Below, one piece after another: positions 50,901 through 57,164 of a stretch of 64,000 bases of DNA. How positions within the stretch are numbered: position 1 is the stretch's first letter; every line of letters starts with the position of its first letter. This stretch comes from Stichopus chloronotus. Its lineage: Eukaryota > Echinodermata > Holothuroidea > Aspidochirotida > Stichopodidae. The notes below the pieces were generated by a model. The model ran no database searches and had not been told where the DNA came from. It saw only the letters and a list, made by a program, of their open reading frames with translations. The stretch is from NCBI GenBank assembly GCA_021234535.1, contig CM037835.1, forward strand, positions 1,922,001 through 1,986,000, given 5' to 3'. The translations under genes were made by a program, and so were the position numbers.

Positions 50901-51415
50901 AGTTGATGTCCAGTTGATCGATGAATGTACAATCTTTTTGATATATATGGTTGCAGTGGTTCAATGGTGAAGTGTATGTACCATGAGGATAACAGAGAAC
51001 AAAATTGCGTTTCACTAAAGCCTTTGTCAGAGATTATTTGGTGTAAGAAATTATGCCCTATTGCTAGCTTGTCTTCCAAATTTTCATCAGCTAACAGGGA
51101 TTAAAGCTTTGTTGTTTTGTACATATTTTACACAATCAGGCAGGCAATATTGAACATGGAATGTCTTATGGAGATTACAGGGCTTCAAGCGTACCTCATA
51201 TAAAGGGCTATATAAAGGGCTAAAGACCCATGTGTAATGTTTATGCCCATCTTGTGCACTGCAAAGTGAATACTATACCTTTTGAAGACTAATCTGACTG
51301 AACCTCTTCTTTTTCCGTTTTTGATTTTTTTCAGGGTATAGATGGAGCTGAACTTCTTTCCATTCCAATTGAAGCTTCAACTTTGCAAGAATTTAAACAT
51401 CAAGAGGACTTGTGA
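14837..51415 (+). CDS. ORC2: ORC2, origin recognition complex subunit 2, complete 12-exon gene model, 584 aa
   Basis: Joined exons: 14837-14939, 15984-16121, 24363-24482, 25291-25670, 26922-27127, 28017-28149, 28780-28882, 29764-29901, 31147-31318, 31808-31869, 33075-33193, 51335-51415. They total 1755 nt and every splice phase closes; all introns are GT-AG. The protein is 584 aa (human 577). Residues 1-247 are charged and disordered, with basic KKRKK and acidic runs. Residues about 250-500 form the AAA+-like core, marked by [25 protein letters not shown] and [13 protein letters not shown]. Residues about 500-584 form the winged-helix part, marked by [22 protein letters not shown]2 is a structural subunit of the six-part ORC that loads MCM helicase at replication origins and, in animals, also binds heterochromatin. 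The last intron is 18 kb and holds a nested pseudogene and several repeat elements. Confidence 0.96.
15243..15620 (+). repeat. two copies of a CCCCTGGACCCC-type proline-coding repeat (ORC2 intron 1)
   Basis: About 15247-15320 and 15545-15620 both read GCTAAAACCTCAGG/GCAAAAACCTCAGA, then alternating CCTGGACCCC/CCTGGATTCC and GGGGCTTTG-type blocks. The open frames over them are a by-product of the repeat, not a gene. Confidence 0.5.
15984..16121 (+). CDS. ORC2: ORC2 exon 2
   Basis: Residues 35-80 plus one base. Basic KKRKKS followed by a long acidic, serine-rich tract ([17 protein letters not shown]), typical of the disordered ORC2 N-terminus. Acceptor TTTCAAG|, donor ACAG|GTGGGT. Phases match exons 1 and 3. 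Confidence 0.85.
16220..16685 (-). repeat. DR1-bearing tandem repeat array, about 3 units (ORC2 intron 2)
   Basis: Reverse orientation. DR1 or DR1-like sites lie at 16244-16255, about 16384-16396 (degenerate), about 16528-16540 and 16673-16685 (perfect). Period is about 140-145 bp. The array abuts the LINE fragment at 16686, so one element probably inserted beside the other. Confidence 0.85.
16686..17137 (-). mobile_element. CR1/L2-like LINE fragment, C-terminal reverse transcriptase and 3' part
   Basis: On the minus strand, [14 protein letters not shown] and [12 protein letters not shown], then after a frameshift [16 protein letters not shown], match the thumb region of CR1/L2-clade reverse transcriptases. 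[13 protein letters not shown] residues follow, as at the end of such ORF2 proteins. Stops and frameshifts show it is dead. It is 5'-truncated at about 17137. Confidence 0.8.
18386..18640 (-). mobile_element. second CR1/L2-like LINE 3' end with TTTAG-rich tail
   Basis: Minus-strand [19 protein letters not shown] and [12 protein letters not shown] are the usual last residues of CR1/L2 ORF2. The stop is at 18491-18489. A short 3' UTR ends in imperfect TTTAG repeats (complement side, 18387-18425), like the short-repeat 3' tails of this clade. 5'-truncated. Confidence 0.75.
19139..19180. repeat. hairpin in a CpG-rich patch of ORC2 intron 2
   Basis: CAAAGACAG-A-ATAGCGC pairs with GCGCTAT-A-CTGTCTTTG: 9 + 7 bp around one mismatch, 8-nt loop. 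The surrounding 19080-19250 is unusually rich in CG (GACGCGCGCGC and CACGCGCGCGC). Confidence 0.75.
19776..20090. mobile_element. hAT-like MITE, 315 bp, about 54-bp inverted ends and target duplication
   Basis: The left end GGTTAGGGCTTTTGAACC continues through ACCATCGCCAGG. The right end at 20037-20090 is its inverse complement over about 54 bp with few mismatches. Flanks GTGCAAAAAAT (19765-19775) and GTGCAAAAT (20091-20099) are the same sequence apart from two A residues, consistent with an 8-bp-class duplication. No coding capacity. Confidence 0.85.
21740..23265 (+). repeat. repeated segment, three partial copies in ORC2 intron 2
   Basis: The landmark CAGTGCCCTTGGGCT-TT recurs at about 21920, 22910 and 23231. 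TTTGCAGAA-CCCTTCTTTA recurs at about 21747 and 22430. TGTAACACTGTTGATGGTTG recurs at about 21980 and 22968. Diverged local duplications with the TTAA-type repeat (22500-22765) inserted between two copies. Confidence 0.7.
22500..22765 (-). repeat. TTAA-type dispersed repeat, copy A
   Basis: Inverse orientation to 27640-27825. Shared blocks include AACCTATCAAGTTTCC, AAGAGGATCCC, TTCACATAC and TTAGTGACTGAGTAAT. An internal direct duplication of the AACCTATCAAGTTTCC part is present. Confidence 0.7.
24363..24482 (+). CDS. ORC2: ORC2 exon 3
   Basis: Residues 81-120 plus one base. Contains [19 protein letters not shown], a basic TP-containing block. Acceptor CTCTGCAG|, donor GAAG|GTGAGG. It sits 8.2 kb after exon 2. 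An extra phase-symmetric exon in that intron cannot be excluded. Confidence 0.85.
24631..24850 (+). repeat. dispersed repeat, copy 1 (ORC2 intron 3)
   Basis: Begins TTAAAGGGAAACAGG and shares ordered blocks with 47043-47285: AATGATAGATTATT, CTTTTCAAGAAA-AAGTTTCTC, ACAGA-ACTCAGTT, CCCAAACTTTT, CATAATGTTTTGAGGA-like end. Confidence 0.75.
25291..25670 (+). CDS. ORC2: ORC2 exon 4 (disordered basic/acidic region)
   Basis: Residues 121-247, the largest exon. Lysine/serine-rich start, [11 protein letters not shown] in the middle, then an acidic run encoded by a GAT microsatellite, then VRRGRRSK. Acceptor CCATGTAG|, donor GAGTCG|GTACGT, phase 0 out. Confidence 0.88.
25557..25574 (+). repeat. (GAT)6 microsatellite inside ORC2 exon 4
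   Basis: Six GAT codons after GAT AAT encode the poly-aspartate run. Length variation would change the acidic tract without breaking the frame. Confidence 0.85.
26525..26725 (+). repeat. dispersed repeat pair, copy 1 (ORC2 intron 4)
   Basis: Shares CAGGTGTGCTA, the TTAAACTTaAA-GATTTACCTGAG region, GAGTGCAAAAGATTGC and CAGTGATTTGAGG with 31940-32140. Confidence 0.65.
26922..27127 (+). CDS. ORC2: ORC2 exon 5
   Basis: Residues 248-315 plus two bases. [20 protein letters not shown] aligns with human YFEAHSSSKVLTSDRTLQR. Ends in [10 protein letters not shown], the ORC2 signature just before the AAA+-like core. Acceptor TTTGTAG|, donor TTGAG|GTGAAA. Confidence 0.95.
27640..27825 (+). repeat. TTAA-type dispersed repeat, copy B (ORC2 intron 5)
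   Basis: GATTACTCAGTCACTAATGG, GGGGATCCCCTTAGTA, GTGAAGGAATCTTGACAGG and a terminal TGCACCTTTAA. The end matches AGGTGCA-type ends seen at 1504-1537. Confidence 0.7.
28017..28149 (+). CDS. ORC2: ORC2 exon 6 (AAA+-like core)
   Basis: Residues 316-360. [20 protein letters not shown] replaces the Walker A position; as in other ORC2 proteins, GLGSKR is not a canonical GxxGxGK[ST]. Ends [13 protein letters not shown]. Acceptor CTTGTAG|, donor CAA|GTAAGT. Confidence 0.96.
28780..28882 (+). CDS. ORC2: ORC2 exon 7
   Basis: Residues 361-394 plus one base. Helical, charged segment [20 protein letters not shown], followed by a stretch that diverges from vertebrates. Acceptor ATTGCAG|, donor AATG|GTAAGA. 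Confidence 0.93.
28996..29308. mobile_element. short MITE with GGTGGATCTAGG-type ends (ORC2 intron 7)
   Basis: Left CACTGGTGGATCTAGG and right GTTAGATCTGCCACGGTG are imperfect inverse complements. The flanks GTATGCACC and GTGTGTACC agree at 7 of 9 positions and may be a diverged target duplication. The interior is C/G-strand biased. Confidence 0.6.
29764..29901 (+). CDS. ORC2: ORC2 exon 8
   Basis: Residues 395-440 plus one base. [15 protein letters not shown] and [12 protein letters not shown] align with human LFLLIHNLDSQMLR and LIASIDHLNAPL (Walker B-like strand and sensor region). Acceptor GACACAG|, donor CTCA|GTAAGT. Confidence 0.96.
31147..31318 (+). CDS. ORC2: ORC2 exon 9
   Basis: Residues 441-497 plus two bases. 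[20 protein letters not shown] continues into [16 protein letters not shown], the most conserved part of ORC2. Acceptor GCTTTTAG|, donor GTTCA|GTGAGT. Confidence 0.97.
31808..31869 (+). CDS. ORC2: ORC2 exon 10
   Basis: Residues 498-518 plus one base. [20 protein letters not shown] aligns with human [20 protein letters not shown]. Acceptor CTTTCAG|, donor TCAG|GTACAC. At 62 nt it is the shortest ORC2 exon. Confidence 0.93.
31940..32145 (+). repeat. dispersed repeat pair, copy 2 (ORC2 intron 10)
   Basis: ACGTGTGCTAAAAATCCCAC, TTAAACTTAAATGATTTATC, GGTGTGCAAAAATTGCACTC and AAGTGATTTGAGG, in the same order as the copy at 26.5 kb. Confidence 0.65.
33075..33193 (+). CDS. ORC2: ORC2 exon 11 (winged-helix region)
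   Basis: Residues 519-558. [20 protein letters not shown] then [19 protein letters not shown], nearly invariant across animals. Acceptor TATCCAG|, donor AAG|GTTAGT, phase 0. Confidence 0.97.
33950..34115 (+). repeat. TTAA-type dispersed repeat, copy C (ORC2 intron 11)
   Basis: AATTACTCACTTATTAAT, GTGGGGATCATCTTAGT, ATGTGAAGGAAATTTGACAG: a third, more diverged copy of the repeat at 22.5 and 27.7 kb. Confidence 0.65.
34804..34811. promoter_or_regulatory. palindromic CRE (TGACGTCA) upstream of the nested pseudogene
   Basis: Perfect TGACGTCA about 180 bp before the candidate leader exon. It may be part of the element's old promoter. Position is the only evidence. Confidence 0.3.
34988..35050 (+). 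other. possible leader exon of the nested pseudogene
   Basis: An open 21-codon stretch from an ATG to a strong donor (CATTTG|GTAAGT), 1.3 kb before the acceptor at 36330. Its phase 0 end does not fit the 2-nt start of the 36331 exon, so if real it is probably non-coding or joins through a missing exon. Confidence 0.25.
36331..39669 (+). pseudogene. intron-containing pseudogene of a transposase-like metazoan family, nested in the last ORC2 intron
   Basis: Homology is recognised by block order shared with a large family of uncharacterised animal proteins. 36331-37317 is a basic, coiled-coil N-terminal part with [18 protein letters not shown]. About 37590-37740 holds Cys/His pairs (CLCEYC, then a C-H-C cluster). 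About 38040-38130 has [11 protein letters not shown] and LHPI. 38191-38238 has [10 protein letters not shown]. 38290-38812 has SQYKSKGP, then [18 protein letters not shown], a Cys-rich block and YVDAW. Lesions: an in-frame TAA at 36753-36755, frameshifts near 37318, 37455, about 37695 and about 39510, and stops at about 38036 and 38236. Exons at 38940-39025 and 39462-39669 keep good GT-AG sites and matching phases, so this is not a processed copy. The function of the intact family is unknown to me; the spaced acidic residues suggest a DDE-type nuclease, which is inference. Confidence 0.75.
39722..40535 (+). repeat. tandem duplication after the nested pseudogene, 2 copies of about 480-500 bp
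   Basis: TTTGGTTAAGGATACATCAA and TTTGGTTAAGGTATCAATA, then TATTATTGAAATTGTTA and CAGAGA-TTCA blocks recur in order about 490 bp apart. Copy 1 begins in the presumed 3' UTR of the pseudogene. Confidence 0.65.
41940..42475 (-). repeat. tandem duplication, 2 copies of about 280 bp
   Basis: GTGACAAGCACCTTGGCCT at about 41965 and 42230, with ATCCT, GTGCTGG-TTTTACCAA, TTCATGTAGGAA, GATTCCCCTAGATGA/CGTGAGATCAATTGATGA and AAAGTTT-GAAGTGACT following in both. Confidence 0.75.
43647..44890 (+). repeat. DR1-bearing tandem repeat element with hairpin head, about 8 diverged units (ORC2 intron 11)
   Basis: Begins TGATTCCTTGCC at 43647. ATTCCTTGCC (43649-43658) pairs with GGCAAGGAAT (43665-43674) as a 10-bp stem. 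A TG-rich microsatellite and GAGACACCCTGGCTTGTAAGC follow. Units of about 145-150 bp then run to about 44.85 kb. Perfect DR1 at 44116-44128; DR1 with GGGTCA at 43974-43986; DR4-spaced AGGTCA pair at 43837-43852. No right terminal inverted repeat was found, so the right end is probably truncated. Confidence 0.85.
47043..47290 (+). repeat. dispersed repeat, copy 2 (ORC2 intron 11)
   Basis: Begins CCTTAAAGGGAAATAG; same block order as the copy at 24631. The shared TTAAAGGG end suggests relation to the TTAA foldback element at 47954. Confidence 0.75.
47954..48650. mobile_element. foldback / MITE with about 165-bp inverted arms and TTAA ends (ORC2 intron 11)
   Basis: Left arm 47956-48118 and right arm 48479-48648 are inverse complements with scattered differences and small gaps. 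Both outer ends carry TTAA (47954-47957 and 48647-48650) followed inward by AAGGG/AGGGG. TTAA targets are used by piggyBac and Kolobok superfamilies; assignment between them is open. The loop of about 360 bp has no gene. Confidence 0.85.
49404..50828 (+). mobile_element. DR1-array element bounded by 12-bp terminal inverted repeats (ORC2 intron 11)
   Basis: Left end TGATTCCTTGCC (49404-49415) and right end GGCAAGGAATCA (50817-50828) are perfect inverse complements. Between them lie a TG microsatellite (49450-49495), a GTGACACTGCTTGTAAAC header and about nine diverged units of about 145 bp. Perfect DR1 sites at 49741-49753 and 50310-50322, one with a single mismatch at 50601-50613, and a DR4-spaced pair at 50166-50181. 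There is no coding capacity. Both flanks carry a T-run followed by ATCCA, which may be a target duplication or chance. Confidence 0.8.
51335..51415 (+). CDS. ORC2: ORC2 exon 12 (C-terminus, stop)
   Basis: Residues 559-584 and [23 protein letters not shown] aligns with human [20 protein letters not shown]. Acceptor TTTTTTTCAG|. It is separated from exon 11 by 18141 bp. Confidence 0.95.
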   Translation, partial: GIDGAELLSIPIEASTLQEFKHQEDL

Positions 51416-51614
51416 TGAGTTTAAATGTTTAGGTCTCTCCATTGAGCTTACAGTATAACATCATCATGTACAACAAAAAGAGTTGTATCCTTGGAAACAT
51501 CTTTACATTATTTCATGTGTGTCATTGATTCACATCACCAAAAGCTATGATGCATCTTATGCCTTCAAAACTATCTTCACTTGCTGGTTCCATGGAGAAG
51601 CAGTTAACATCCAC

Positions 51615-51620
51615 AATAAA
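51615..51620 (+). terminator. ORC2: ORC2 poly(A) signal AATAAA
   Basis: AATAAA 200 nt after the ORC2 stop, the first canonical signal in the 3' UTR. Confidence 0.6.
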
Positions 51621-52870
51621 GTTAGGGTGTGTGTGCTTGTATCATGCAGGCATGATGGAGTGTATGCAGTTGATTCCTTGTGTGATTATTATCGTACTTC
51701 AAGCATAGTTTGATGAGCCAGATCATTGTAATCAGTAAACTCTTTTTGTCTGACAAGATTACAGGGTGATTAAATAGCAGAATCCTGGCAATTATAAGTC
51801 AAAATCTATTGCACAAGTTTATAGTGTGGTGATCTTGGTAGATATTCTACACTTACTGAATTGTGTTAATGTTTGCCGTTGAAACATGCATATTAATGAG
51901 TGTGCAAAGTAATAATTTATGTAACAATAGGTTGCATCAATGGCAGTTTGACAAGAGAATGATTACCATTATACTTGGTATGAGAATATAACCTACCTTC
52001 AGGGAATGACTGAACCCTGAGATGATGTGTATGTTGATGAGGTCACAAGGTCAAATGTAAAAATGTGTGGACTGCAACCTGCAGTGAACAGTAAGTCACT
52101 ATTCCTTCAAGAGTGGTGTGGTAGTAATAGTACATGACCTACACATGCTAATAATCCGATTGATCGGAGCTTGTGATGGGCAGAACTATTGTATACATTT
52201 TATGATGTTCTTACTGTTTGCACCAGGTAACCAGATACCCGACTGAAGATGTCAGGACCTGGTTTGGAAATTCCTACCCATATTTAAAGTTTCAGTATTG
52301 TACATTGTAAATGTGACAAAATTCAGTATGTGCACCTAAGTGAGGTCACTTTATTGTCGTACCTGTCGTTAAATAGGTGATGTTATAGTAACTTGCAAAG
52401 AAAGTGTAAGTCATACTATGAGTTAACAAGAAGCTGGTAGCCCAACAGATACTATGTTGTGCCCAACTGGCAATTAATGGACATTGGATACCGTGGTTCG
52501 AATTGTGGGCCTGGTCCAAACACTAGATGTAATCATAAGTACATTACTAGCCATCTGTGGATGTATCTGACTCACATCTTAAAATATGAACCAGCTTTTG
52601 GTTTATGTACCACAGCTTTTGGTTTATGTACCACAGTGGTAACAACTGCATAATAGCTTCACTGATGGCTCTTCTATGAAATAATAATTTGCTGAATAAT
52701 ATTGGTGCTTTCCTTTTTTTTTGCACATCGCCATTTGTATTTTTCATAAATAAATGAACTTAATGTGTGAAGTTGAAAGAGGTTTTGATACTGCTGCCAT
52801 TTTTATTTCTGATTCTTGTGTTTATAGTTTGCTTGGGGTTGGTTTAGGGCTTATACAGGCACAAAATCTG
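51621..52870. other. intergenic DNA after ORC2
   Basis: No gene. A perfect 21-bp direct duplication (GCTTTTGGTTTATGTACCAC core) lies at about 52593-52636. Confidence 0.45.
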
Positions 52871-52875
52871 GGGCC

Positions 52876-54446
52876 CATTAAAGGACTCTGTACAACCTAT
52901 AAATGCAATAACAAACATAAATGTAATAACAACCAACTTCCAGCCTTTCAAGGTAATGAGCAACCCTATCATAAATGTAATAATGTTTAACCACAAATGT
53001 AATAATCAGAGCCCACCATAAATGTGATAATTTTTAACCATTATTGTAATATGTTGTAATAATACCAAAGTGGAGCTGGATGACCTCTGACTCACATTAA
53101 AGCAACCTATATTTTGACCCACATTACATTTTGTTTTCTTTTTTTTTGATGTATGCTTTATTATATCTGATGTGACAATGTTGATTTCTGTCATGCATAG
53201 CCATAGGCTTTGTTAGGTAGGTGTGGCCATGGCCGACTCAGCCAGGGAACTGTTATTAACAGCTTCTTGGCGTAACTGATCCTGCCTATCTATGCAATTA
53301 TGCAATGTTTACCTCTTATTGTTTTGAAGTGAGGGTAAATGCAGTGTTTCTCATGACCAGCCAGCAGTGTCACCCTTTTTCTTTCAAAATAAAGCATTGC
53401 TTCAAAGTTGCATGTTCCATTAAGTTAAAATCTGCGCCTGGCTTTTATTTGACCATATATCATTTGCTGTAACCTACTGGTATGTAAAGAATCAGTGACA
53501 CAAGAAAGCTGACTGCGGTTAAATCAAATAGATACTGTGCCCTTGCATACAGTGCCGGATTTACCCGAGGGAGTGTGTTCACAAACCTGTGAGGGGGCTC
53601 TTTGTCTAAAATCCTCCACGAGACTGGCTCATGTTATGCATGGAAAGAAGAGGGTTTTGGTTACCCCATCCACCTCCCCCTCACACACGCACACCACTAT
53701 ACCACACACACACTTACTGCACAGACTTCTGATGTACATGAAAGATTACAAAACAAAAATTACCTCAGATGATCCCCCCCACATAGTCCAACATTGATGG
53801 CATCATCACACTGATTGCAAGTATTAATTCTCCTTTGAAGTATGGCATACCTTAAATCAGGGGGGGGCAACCTGTGGATCGCATGACACCGGCCAGTGAT
53901 TTTTTTGCAGCCCTCAAGTTGTCTCAAAGAAATAAAAAAGAATCAGTGCCAGACGTCTCATTGAATTCTTCCAGGTAGTTCTATATCTCCCTACTACTTA
54001 TCAACAATACTATATTGAGATCATGTTTTTGTGAATTGAGATTTATATTGCTAGAAATAGTCCTTAGAATTAAGGGTTTGAAATCAGCAGCAGGTTGTTA
54101 CTCTAGTGCACATCTGTCACAGTAACCAACTCTTGATTATCTAGAACACTTATAACTCCCAACAAGACAAGACGCTTTGCCCCAGTCCTGCTATTTATCA
54201 TTATTGCATTTATGGTTAAAAATTATTATATTTATGGTTGGGTCAGAATATATATGGTTAAAAATTATTATTTTAATATATATATATGGTTAAAAATTAT
54301 TATTTTAATGGTGGATCATGAATTGTTACATTTATGAATTAAATTTTTACACTAAGGATGTTTGTCGATTTAATGGTTAAAAATTATTTTTATTTTTCGT
54401 TTTGAGTATTACATTTATGGTTAATTATTACATTGGACCCTTTAGT
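52876..54446. repeat. large element with inverted clusters of an ATAAATGTAATAA motif
   Basis: Left cluster (52896-53050) repeats ATAAATGTAATAA about five times. The right cluster (54200-54435) repeats its inverse complement TTATTACATTTATGGTT with variants. Outer edges CATTAAAGGACTC (left) and GGACCCTTTAGTGC (right) are also roughly inverse. This suggests one non-autonomous element of about 1.57 kb with repeated subterminal motifs, possibly transposase-binding sites. The interior holds other repeat debris. Confidence 0.5.
53858..53930 (+). repeat. hAT-type end motif CAGGGGGGGGCAACC
   Basis: Resembles the CAGGGGT-GGCAACC terminal motif common to animal hAT elements, followed by CTGTGGATCGC and GCAGCCCTCAAG. 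No opposite end was found, so it is a fragment at best. Confidence 0.35.
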
Positions 54447-55410
54447 GCATATTTTGAAAAATGCTCCAATTTTTCCATATTTGAAAGAACTGAAAGTGAA
54501 AAATAAATTTTCAGTGAAGACATGTAGTGTTAGTATTGATGCCATCCAATACATCTACCCCTTACAACACATAATCTGATCTTGTCTCGACTAGGTTCTT
54601 CAAATCAACTAACTTTCTTTGAGGCATTAACCAAGGACAAAGTTTGTTCAAATTGTCTGAAACATAATGACTTCAACCTGTTCGTTTGCAGATCCATAGT
54701 TAAGGTCTGAAGGAGCATCGTAGCGGCTGGCACCATCCCCCCCATAACAGCCTTTTTGCCTCTGCCTAGAACTTATTTTGCTATTTTTTTTCAATCGTCA
54801 TGTGTCAGTGGGTCCACCCCTATTTTTATCCCCATGCCCAGAACCCGACCTGGCCCATTGAATCTTGACTATGGGCCTGTCTTTTCCATGTCAGTTAATA
54901 GCAGCACAGTGCTAGTCATGTTCCTTCACCAAACAAGAAATTTAGGTTACTGTAATATTTAATGGTATCAATGACATGTCTTTGGTGAGACAAGTTAATT
55001 TTGGAGTGGACAAATACATTTTAAAAATAAGTTGACCAATTGGATGAACCCCTTGTGGACGCATCATGGGATAAGGAACCTGACTTTCGGGAGGCAAAAA
55101 ATAAACTAATATTTGGTCAGATGGAACATCTAACATTGCTTGCAACTCCTGTGTAAACATTGTAACTGAGATTCCGCTCTGGAGTTTGTACATAATGCAT
55201 AGGAAGTGTAAAGTGACAAAACCAATTGACATAGGAACTGAGGCATGTCTCTATTATGTGTAAACACAACTGAACACTACAGTTTGAAATCTGGTCTTCT
55301 GGTGACTTGACATTCAAATGTTACTATTTATGTTTAATTTACATCTATAATAACACAACACCAAGAACTGCATGGTCAGCTCATTAAGTTGGATGTTAAA
55401 ATTATTGTTG

Positions 55411-56400
55411 TCAGAGCAGATTCTTTTGTAATGAAGAGTCTATCTGGCAATAGATAATTGATGTCTGTGTGTGTTCTGGGTGGAAACAAATGAATGGTAT
55501 GTATGTTTGTATGCCTCTATGTTGGTTTTGTGAAGACAGATATATAGTATCGTAAACCAATAATACTTGAATATCCAGAAAATGTATAGTTAATGTAGAC
55601 TGTTTATATGTAAATTTAATTGTTAGATGAAAATAATTCACTTTGTGGAAAATTTTAAAGAGGGAGTGTTTCCCATGAGGCCAGAAGAAAAAAACTGATC
55701 AATATATCTAGAATACGTACGAGGCCTAAGTATACATTCTTTTAGAAACTGCTCTTCTAAATATGCCAGAAAGAGGTAGCATATACAGGTGCCATTTTGG
55801 TGCCCATGGTGGTGCTGTGGGGTTTTTAAGCAAGGCTGTTCATCGAAGGTTAGATAATTATGGTTGAGAATAAATTTGGTAATGTCTTGTACCTCTTAAA
55901 TAACTGTAGGAGAAGAGCCATTTCTAGAAAGGAACAATTCATAAGTCTGTATGCTATCACCATGGGGTATGTTAGTATACAAAGCTGCTACATCCAGCCG
56001 TTATTACTAGAAGAGAATTGCTAGGAGTATTACCAAAATCATGTTATTTCTGCAAAAAGTGGGTTGTGTCCTGAATATAGTTTGGTTCATGCTTAAGTAA
56101 GGGCTGTAGATATTCGTCAATAAACTCGGAAAGGTATTCCGTCAAAGTGCTGTTGCCTGACACAATGAGCCTGCCTGGGGGGATTCTTCGTTGGTTGTTG
56201 TCATCTTGAATCGGCGCCATGTTGTGGATTTTGGGTAGTATGTCAAAACGTTCTGAACCTGGTGTGGTTGGGATCAGTGGGTCTGTGTGTTCCTGTGTGG
56301 TGCTAGACACCAATATATGAGTGAAGGAAAGCTGAACATGTATGGCTTAGTATAAAGTTGCCCTTAGGTCTTTTTCTATTTTTTTGCAGGACCTCTCTCG
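55411..56400 (-). mobile_element. decayed Penelope-like element reverse transcriptase
   Basis: Three reading-frame pieces on the minus strand. 56313-56044: ILPKIHN, then PGRLIVSGNST, FIDEYLQPLL and YIQDTTHFL. About 56010-55700: LDVAALYTNIPHGDSI, NHNYLTFDEQPCL, YLEEQFL and YSRYIDQFF, where families have YIDD; the catalytic aspartate pair is damaged. 55641-55411: FHLTIKFTY, HFLDIQVLL and TQTSI-YCQ. Order and spacing match Penelope-like RTs. Frameshifts and stops separate the pieces. No GIY-YIG domain was seen. Confidence 0.78.
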
Positions 56401-56436
56401 ATTTCGAACAGGGGTGATTCCATCATATATATATTC

Positions 56437-56590
56437 TTTTTTTTTTTGACCTCTCGTGATGGGCCATTGCCATGTGCTCAAAGAGGAGATTATTATTTGA
56501 ATGGAAAACTTTACCCCAAGCAGGATTCAAACCAGTGACCTCCCTCATACAAGGTGGAGCCATTGAGGCATACGCACTGAGGTAAATATA
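56437..56590 (-). mobile_element. tRNA-derived SINE copy with oligo(A) tail
   Basis: Minus strand. B box GGTTTGAATCC (complement at 56523-56533), degenerate A box, then a body reading AAAGTTTTCCATTCAAATAA, ending in an oligo(A) tail (plus-strand T-run 56437-56447). The body is shared with the copy at 60.4 kb. Confidence 0.75.
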
Positions 56591-57164
56591 CTCTCTGGAG
56601 TTAACATTGCTGTACTGCACTGTGATAGAAAAGTGGAACCACTTCGGTTTTCAAGAACTGGTCACTTATAATAGATGCAGAGTTTTGAAAAATGACCCAA
56701 AATCTTGGAAGAAAAGTTTAATAAAAACTTCATTACACAGAAATTAATAGTTTTATCGATTGAAATGGAATAAAACGTCTTTCATTTAAACATAGAATGC
56801 GTTTGTTGAGGTGTGTGATGACTCAAATACTGTTTTTACCTGAATTATGGTCAAGTACCTTTTGCACTATGCAATCACTATAGTGTAACACGTGTATTGT
56901 GCATGATCGATGAAGTGAACATCTCACTAGTTGTTGTCGTCAATGGAACTGAAGATGTTCAAATGCATTTTTGTTGTCAAGGATACAAGTTTTTTTTTAG
57001 GGGGGGATGGGGCATGGATCCAGGGATATGGGAGCTTGCGGGAAAACACTTGTGGCAGTACTTTTGTAGTAATGCATGGATAACAACAAACCAGGAATTC
57101 AAGATGCATGCCTGTGTTTAACAATTCATTTTTGGTTTCGATGAAAATCGTAACCTTTGTAATC

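Larger units (their letters stand above)
33194..51334 (+). other. ORC2: 18.1-kb last intron of ORC2
   Basis: Contents in order: TTAA repeat copy C, possible leader exon, transposase-like pseudogene (36.3-39.7), tandem duplications (39.7-40.5 and 41.9-42.5), DR1 element (43.6-44.9), unannotated AT-rich DNA (44.9-47.0), dispersed repeat, TTAA foldback (48.0-48.7), DR1 element with inverted ends (49.4-50.8). Only the terminal exon follows. Confidence 0.85.
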
